NCBI RefSeq assembly: GCF_028649435.1
Contig: NZ_JAQSIN010000004.1
Length of the DNA: 64,000 nucleotides
DNA from: Curvibacter microcysteis
GTDB lineage: Bacteria; Pseudomonadota; Gammaproteobacteria; Burkholderiales; Burkholderiaceae_C
Direction: 5' to 3' (one strand)
Below the pieces are notes generated by a model. The model ran no database searches and was not told the origin of the DNA. It was given only the letters and a program-made list of their open reading frames with translations. The translations under genes were made by a program, and so were the position numbers. The number at the start of each line of letters is the position of its first letter. The stretch's first letter is position 1. Positions 59,784-64,000 of this stretch are shown one piece after another.

Positions 59784-61232
59784 TCAGGCCAGCTTTTGCT
59801 TCAGCAGCTCGTTGACCTGGCCTGGGTTGGCCTTGCCTTTGCTGGCCTTCATGATCTGGCCGACCAGGGCGTTGAAGGCTTTTTCCTTGCCGGCCTTGTA
59901 CTGGGCCACGTTGTCGGCGTTGGCGGCAATCACCTCATCGATGATCTTTTCCAGCGCGCCGCTGTCGTTCATCTGCTTCAAGCCCTTGGCTTCGATGACG
60001 GCGTCGACCTCGGTCGCTTCACCGCTCCACAGCACCTCGAACACCTGCTTAGCGGCGTTGTTGGAGATGGTGCCGTCGGCAATGCGTGTGATCAGGGCCG
60101 CCAACTGGGTGGCGCTGACCGGGGTGGTTTCGATGCTGGCTTCGCTGCTGTTGAGCCGGCGCGAGACCTCGCCCATGACCCAGTTGCTGACCAGCTTGGC
60201 CTGGCCGCAGGCCTTGGCGGCGGCTTCAAAGTAGGCCGCCATGGCCTTGCTTTGGGTCAGCGTGGTGGCGTCGTACTCGGGCAGGCCGTAGTCGGCCACA
60301 AAGCGGGCTGCCATGGTGCGCGGCAGTTCGGTCATCGCGGCCTTCACGCGCTGCACCCACTCGTCGGCAATCACCAGCGGGGGCAGGTCGGGGTCGGGGA
60401 AGTAGCGGTAGTCGGCCGCGTCTTCCTTGGTGCGCATGGCGCGCGTTTCGCCCGTGTCGGGGTCGAACAGCACGGTGGCCTGCTGGATGGCGTGGCCGTC
60501 TTCGATCTGCTCGATTTGCCAGCGCACCTCGTAGTCGATGGCCTGCTGCATGAACTTGAAGCTGTTCAGGTTCTTGATCTCGCGGCGCGTGCCCAGCGGC
60601 TCGCCCGGGCGGCGCACCGACACGTTGGCGTCGCAACGGAAGCTGCCTTCTTGCATGTTGCCGTCGCAGATACCGATCCAGGTGACGATCTTGTGCAGCT
60701 CTTTGGCGTAGGCCACAGCCTCATCGCTGGAGCGGATGTCGGGCTCGGTGACGATTTCCAGCAGCGGCGTGCCGGCGCGGTTCAGGTCAATGCCCGACTG
60801 GCCGATGAAGTCTTCATGCAGTGACTTGCCCGCGTCCTCTTCGAGGTGGGCGCGCACCAGGCGCACGGTTTTCTTCTCGTCACCCAAGAAGAACTCAACC
60901 TCGCCGCCGACCACGACGGGGATCTCGAACTGGCTGATCTGGTAGCCCTTGGGCAGGTCGGGGTAGAAGTAGTTTTTGCGCGCAAAGATGCTCTTGGGCG
61001 AGATGTGCGAGCCAATGGCCAGACCGAACTCAATGGCGCGTTCGACCGCACCCTTGTTCATCACCGGCAGCGTGCCGGGCAAGGCCAGGTCCACGGCGCA
61101 GGCCTGGGTGTTGGGCTCGGCACCAAAAGCAGTGGGGGCGCGGCTGAAGATCTTGCTCTGGGTCGAGAGTTGGGCGTGGGTCTCGAAGCCGATCACGACT
61201 TCGTAGCCTTGCACGAGTTTGTTCTTGCTCAT
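59784..61232 (-). CDS. gatB: Aspartyl/glutamyl-tRNA amidotransferase subunit B
   Basis: A 482-residue GatB subunit of the amidotransferase that makes Gln-tRNA or Asn-tRNA from mischarged precursors. Marks: YEVVIGFETHAQLSTQSKIFS, KNYFYPDLPKGYQISQFEIP, DLNRAGTPLLEIVTEPDI, GNMQEGSFRCDANVSVRR and the C-terminal helical tail (VGQIMKASKGKANPGQVNELLKQKL). The gene starts 2 bp after the gatA stop. Confidence 0.97.
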   Translation of the reverse strand: MSKNKLVQGYEVVIGFETHAQLSTQSKIFSRAPTAFGAEPNTQACAVDLALPGTLPVMNKGAVERAIEFGLAIGSHISPKSIFARKNYFYPDLPKGYQISQFEIPVVVGGEVEFFLGDEKKTVRLVRAHLEEDAGKSLHEDFIGQSGIDLNRAGTPLLEIVTEPDIRSSDEAVAYAKELHKIVTWIGICDGNMQEGSFRCDANVSVRRPGEPLGTRREIKNLNSFKFMQQAIDYEVRWQIEQIEDGHAIQQATVLFDPDTGETRAMRTKEDAADYRYFPDPDLPPLVIADEWVQRVKAAMTELPRTMAARFVADYGLPEYDATTLTQSKAMAAYFEAAAKACGQAKLVSNWVMGEVSRRLNSSEASIETTPVSATQLAALITRIADGTISNNAAKQVFEVLWSGEATEVDAVIEAKGLKQMNDSGALEKIIDEVIAANADNVAQYKAGKEKAFNALVGQIMKASKGKANPGQVNELLKQKLA

Positions 61233-61234
61233 GG

Positions 61235-62737
61235 TCAGATGCCCTCCGGACGACGGAGGTGGAAATCGGTGGCTTGCTGGAAGCGGTGGGCGGCGTTGAG
61301 CAGCTTGGCCTCGCTGAAGTAGTTGCCGATCAGCTGCAGGCCCACGGGCAGGCCGCCTTCGCCAAAGCCGGCGGGCAGGCTCATGCCGGGCAGGCCAGCC
61401 AGCGAACCGGGCAGGGTGAAGATGTCGGCCAGATAGTTGGCCACCGGGTCGGCGGACTTCTCGCCCAGCTTCCAGGCCACGGTCGGGGCCACGGGGCCGG
61501 CGATCACGTCGCAGCTCTTGAAGGCTTGCTGGAAGTCGTCGGCGATCATGCGGCGGATCTTCTGCGCCTGCAGGTAGTAGGCGTCGTAGTAGCCGTGCGA
61601 CAGCACATAGGCGCCGATCATGATGCGGCGCTTGACCTCGTCGCCAAAGCCTTCGGCGCGGGTCTTCTTGTACATGTCGGTCAGGTCGCCATAGTCCTTG
61701 GCGCGGTGGCCGAACTTGACGCCGTCAAAGCGGCTCAGGTTCGAGCTGGCTTCCGCCGGGGCGATGATGTAGTAGACCGGGATCGACAGCTCGGTGCGCG
61801 GCAGCGCGATGGGCACCAGCTTGGCGCCGAGCTTTTCGTATTCCTTCAGCGCAGCGTCGACCGCGGCGCGCACGTCGGGCGCCAGGCCGTCGCCAAAGAA
61901 CTCGGCCGGAATGCCGATGCGCAGGCCGTCGATCGAGTCGTTCAGGCCACGGGCGAAGTTCTCGGCCGGCAGGTCCAGCGAGGTGGAGTCACGGTCCGGG
62001 TCGGGGCCGCACATGGCCGACAGCAGCAAAGCGCAGTCTTCGGCGCTGCGGGCCATCGGGCCGGCTTGGTCCAGGCTGGAGGCAAAAGCCACCATGCCGT
62101 AGCGCGAGGCGCGGCCGTAGGTGGGTTTGATGCCGGTGATGCCGCAGAAGCTGGCGGGCTGGCGGATCGAGCCGCCGGTGTCGGTGCCGGTCACGGCTGG
62201 GGCCAGGCGGGCGGCCACAGCCGCCGCGCTGCCGCCCGAGGAGCCACCAGGCACACGGTCGCTGGCCCAGGGGTTGCGCACCGGGGCGGGCGCGTCAAAG
62301 CCCAGTGGGGCCACGGCCGAGTTCTCGTTGGCCGAGCCCATGGCGAATTCGTCGCAGTTGAGCTTGCCCAGGGTCACGGCGCCGGCGTCGGCCAGGCGAG
62401 TCACCACGGTGGCGTCAAAGGGCGAACGGTAGCCGTCCAGCATCTTCGAGCCGGCGGTGCTGGCAAAGTTTTTTGTAACAAAAATATCTTTGTGTGCAAT
62501 GGGCACGCCGTCCAAAGCCAGGGCTTCGCCGCGGCTGAGACGCTCGTCGGCGGCACGGGCCTGGGCCAGGGTGGCCTCTTCATTGAGGGCCACAAAAGCG
62601 CCCCATTGCGGCGCGGCTTGGATGCGGCCGAGGAAATGGGTGGCGGCTTCGACGGCGGAGACCTGGCGGTCGCGCAGTTGGCGGGCCAGCTCGGCCACGC
62701 TCAAGTCGTGCAGGTCAGAGGATGCGGGGGTCGTCAT
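61235..62737 (-). CDS. gatA: Aspartyl/glutamyl-tRNA amidotransferase subunit A
   Basis: A 500-residue amidase-signature enzyme that frees ammonia from glutamine. The Ser-cisSer-Lys triad is complete: Lys83 in GVPIAHKDIF, Ser166 in PGGSSGGSAAAV and Ser190 in TDTGGSIRQPA. gatC lies 12 bp upstream and gatB 2 bp downstream. Confidence 0.97.
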   Translation of the reverse strand: MTTPASSDLHDLSVAELARQLRDRQVSAVEAATHFLGRIQAAPQWGAFVALNEEATLAQARAADERLSRGEALALDGVPIAHKDIFVTKNFASTAGSKMLDGYRSPFDATVVTRLADAGAVTLGKLNCDEFAMGSANENSAVAPLGFDAPAPVRNPWASDRVPGGSSGGSAAAVAARLAPAVTGTDTGGSIRQPASFCGITGIKPTYGRASRYGMVAFASSLDQAGPMARSAEDCALLLSAMCGPDPDRDSTSLDLPAENFARGLNDSIDGLRIGIPAEFFGDGLAPDVRAAVDAALKEYEKLGAKLVPIALPRTELSIPVYYIIAPAEASSNLSRFDGVKFGHRAKDYGDLTDMYKKTRAEGFGDEVKRRIMIGAYVLSHGYYDAYYLQAQKIRRMIADDFQQAFKSCDVIAGPVAPTVAWKLGEKSADPVANYLADIFTLPGSLAGLPGMSLPAGFGEGGLPVGLQLIGNYFSEAKLLNAAHRFQQATDFHLRRPEGI

Positions 62738-62749
62738 GCGGGGCGGTCC

Positions 62750-63049
62750 TTACTCGATCACCTTGGGCACCAGGAACAGGCCTCGCTCGACGGCAGGGGC
62801 GCTTTGCTGGTTGGCTTCGCGTTGGTTGGGCTCGCTGGCGATGTCTTCGCGCAGGCGCAGCGCCACGTCCTGGATGATGGCCACGGGGTGGGCCAGGGGC
62901 TCCAGACCGGTGGTGTCCACGGCACGCATTTTTTCGACGATGTCGAAAAAGCCATTCAGTTGAGTGAGCATTCGCTCACTTTCGGCGGGCTGGAGTTCCA
63001 GCCGGGCCAGATTGGCAATCCGGCCGATGTCCTGAGGGGTGAGGGCCAT
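62750..63049 (-). CDS. gatC: Aspartyl/glutamyl-tRNA amidotransferase subunit C
   Basis: A 99-residue helical GatC subunit that stabilises GatA on GatB. It shows MALTPQDIGRIANLARLELQPAESERMLTQLNGFFDIVEKM and GLEPLAHPVAIIQDVALRLREDI. First gene of the gatCAB operon, divergent from mreB. Confidence 0.95.
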   Translation of the reverse strand: MALTPQDIGRIANLARLELQPAESERMLTQLNGFFDIVEKMRAVDTTGLEPLAHPVAIIQDVALRLREDIASEPNQREANQQSAPAVERGLFLVPKVIE

Positions 63050-63251
63050 AAAAATTGAGCAGGGTAAAGCGCAGATAAAGCTGCATTCCCGAAGGGCCGG
63101 GAAGAGTTATTCACAGGGGATCGGGTATTATCCCGTCTTTGTCGCGTTACCCCCCCATGTGCGGGTAATTGAGCCAAAAAGAGCCAATTTTGACCCCGTA
63201 ATAAAAGGCGACGGCGGGCCGAAGCGCAGGCCGTGCCTGAGAGGAATTTGA
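63050..63251. promoter_or_regulatory. gatC/mreB divergent promoter region
   Basis: This 202-bp gap must hold promoters for gatCAB and mreB. It is less GC-rich than its flanks. GAGCCAA occurs at 63171-63177 and 63181-63187, one helical turn apart. No clear -35/-10 pair could be fixed. Confidence 0.35.
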
Positions 63252-64000
63252 ATGTTTGGAGCCTTCCGTCGGTACTTCTCCACCGACCTTGCCATCGATC
63301 TTGGCACCGCGAACACCCTGATTTTTGCCCGTGACAAAGGCATCGTCCTGGACGAACCGTCTGTGGTCGCGATCCGCCATGAAGGCGGCCCCCACGGCAA
63401 AAAAGTGATTCAGGCGGTCGGCCGCGAGGCCAAGGCCATGCTGGGCAAGGTGCCTGGCAACATCGAAGCCATCCGCCCGATGAAAGACGGCGTGATCGCC
63501 GACTTCGTGATCACCGAGCAGATGATCAAGCAGTTCATCAAGATGGTGCACCCGCGTACCCTGCTGAGCCCCAGCCCGCGCATCATCATCTGCGTGCCTT
63601 GCGGCTCGACCCAGGTCGAGCGCCGCGCCATCAAGGACGCGGCCGAAGCGGCGGGCGCCACCGCGGTGTACCTGATTGAAGAACCCATGGCCGCCGGCAT
63701 TGGCGCCGGCCTGCCGGTCTCTGAGGCCAGCGGCTCCATGGTCGTGGACATCGGCGGCGGTACCACCGAAGTGGGTGTGATCTCGCTGGGCGGCATGGTC
63801 TACAAGGGCTCGGTCCGCGTGGGCGGCGACAAGTTCGACGAGGCCATCATCAACTACATCCGCCGCAACTACGGCATGTTGATCGGCGAGCCCACCGCAG
63901 AAGCCATCAAGAAGCAAATCGGTTCGGCTTTCCCCGGCTCTGAAGTGCGCGAGATGGAAGTCAAGGGCCGCAACCTCAGCGAAGGCGTGCCGCGCAGCTT
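63252..64000 (+). CDS. mreB: Rod shape-determining protein MreB (3' cut by window edge)
   Basis: The first 249 codons of the actin-like MreB, which forms membrane filaments that guide side-wall peptidoglycan synthesis. The start MFGAFRRYFSTDLAIDLGTANTLIFARDKGIVLDEPSVVAIR is diagnostic, with the phosphate-1 motif DLGTANT; phosphate-2 is VVDIGGGTTEVGVISLGG. The gene runs off the window; mreC, mreD and mrdA usually follow. Confidence 0.97.
   Translation, partial: MFGAFRRYFSTDLAIDLGTANTLIFARDKGIVLDEPSVVAIRHEGGPHGKKVIQAVGREAKAMLGKVPGNIEAIRPMKDGVIADFVITEQMIKQFIKMVHPRTLLSPSPRIIICVPCGSTQVERRAIKDAAEAAGATAVYLIEEPMAAGIGAGLPVSEASGSMVVDIGGGTTEVGVISLGGMVYKGSVRVGGDKFDEAIINYIRRNYGMLIGEPTAEAIKKQIGSAFPGSEVREMEVKGRNLSEGVPRS

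Noticed and set aside
61259..63058. A 599-codon plus-strand frame across gatA and gatC
   Set aside because: Gly/Val/Ala/His-rich shadow of two conserved housekeeping genes.

Overview
The window is a high-GC (about 65-70% by eye) chromosomal segment of a betaproteobacterium, most likely Burkholderiales/Comamonadaceae. The signs are several Bug (TctC-type) solute-binding proteins, a split HpaG, an NsrR/Hmp pair, a ProQ/FinO protein with a long Ala/Arg/Gly-rich head, and a lplT-alr ... radA-ilvE-zinc finger-glycosyltransferase gene order. No tRNA, rRNA, CRISPR array or insertion sequence was recognised. The first gene (amtB) and the last (mreB) are cut by the window edges.

Layout. 0-6.6 kb: end of amtB with a strong terminator, a mutarotase-lactonase pair for sugar use, and a glycolate oxidase locus (glcE - DUF1275 membrane protein - glcF, without glcD). 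6.6-9.2 kb: a lower-GC islet on the minus strand with a Fic protein and a GIY-YIG/DUF4357 protein, which looks acquired. 9.5-18.9 kb: proQ-like gene, small conserved proteins (VOC, EVE, DUF2237), WYL and AraC regulators, two EamA exporters, glutathione peroxidase, lplT and alr. 18.9-32.1 kb: a catabolic block between alr and radA: peptide-type binding protein, GST, ketopantoate reductase-like/class II aldolase/Bug operon, and a complete-looking homoprotocatechuate meta-cleavage operon (hpaR-G1-G2-E-Bug-D-F-H-SDR) without hpaI. hpaR has a perfect 16-bp palindrome just before its start codon.

32.1-39.4 kb: radA, ilvE, CHCC zinc-finger protein, and an envelope glycan cluster (two GT2, an O-antigen-ligase-type protein, one GT4). 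39.4-46.6 kb: nitronate monooxygenase/LysR, an OmpR-type two-component system with a His/Pro-rich sensor and CpxR-like GTAAA repeats in its upstream DNA, an AmpG-type permease, an M48 protease and an MBL hydrolase. 46.7-51.4 kb: LysR/alpha-hydroxy-acid dehydrogenase/Bug and a DadA-like oxidase. 51.4-55.4 kb: the most unusual part: an exported argininosuccinate-lyase-fold protein lacking the usual catalytic His, a small exported protein, and a secreted papain-like protease whose C-terminal domain is the same as that small protein. 55.6-57.4 kb: nsrR and hmp (NO detoxification) with a clear NsrR operator. 57.5-64 kb: xth/pyrE with overlapping divergent start codons, a DUF4124 protein, gatCAB, and mreB.

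All calls rest on reading translated motifs and local sequence. No database search was run.
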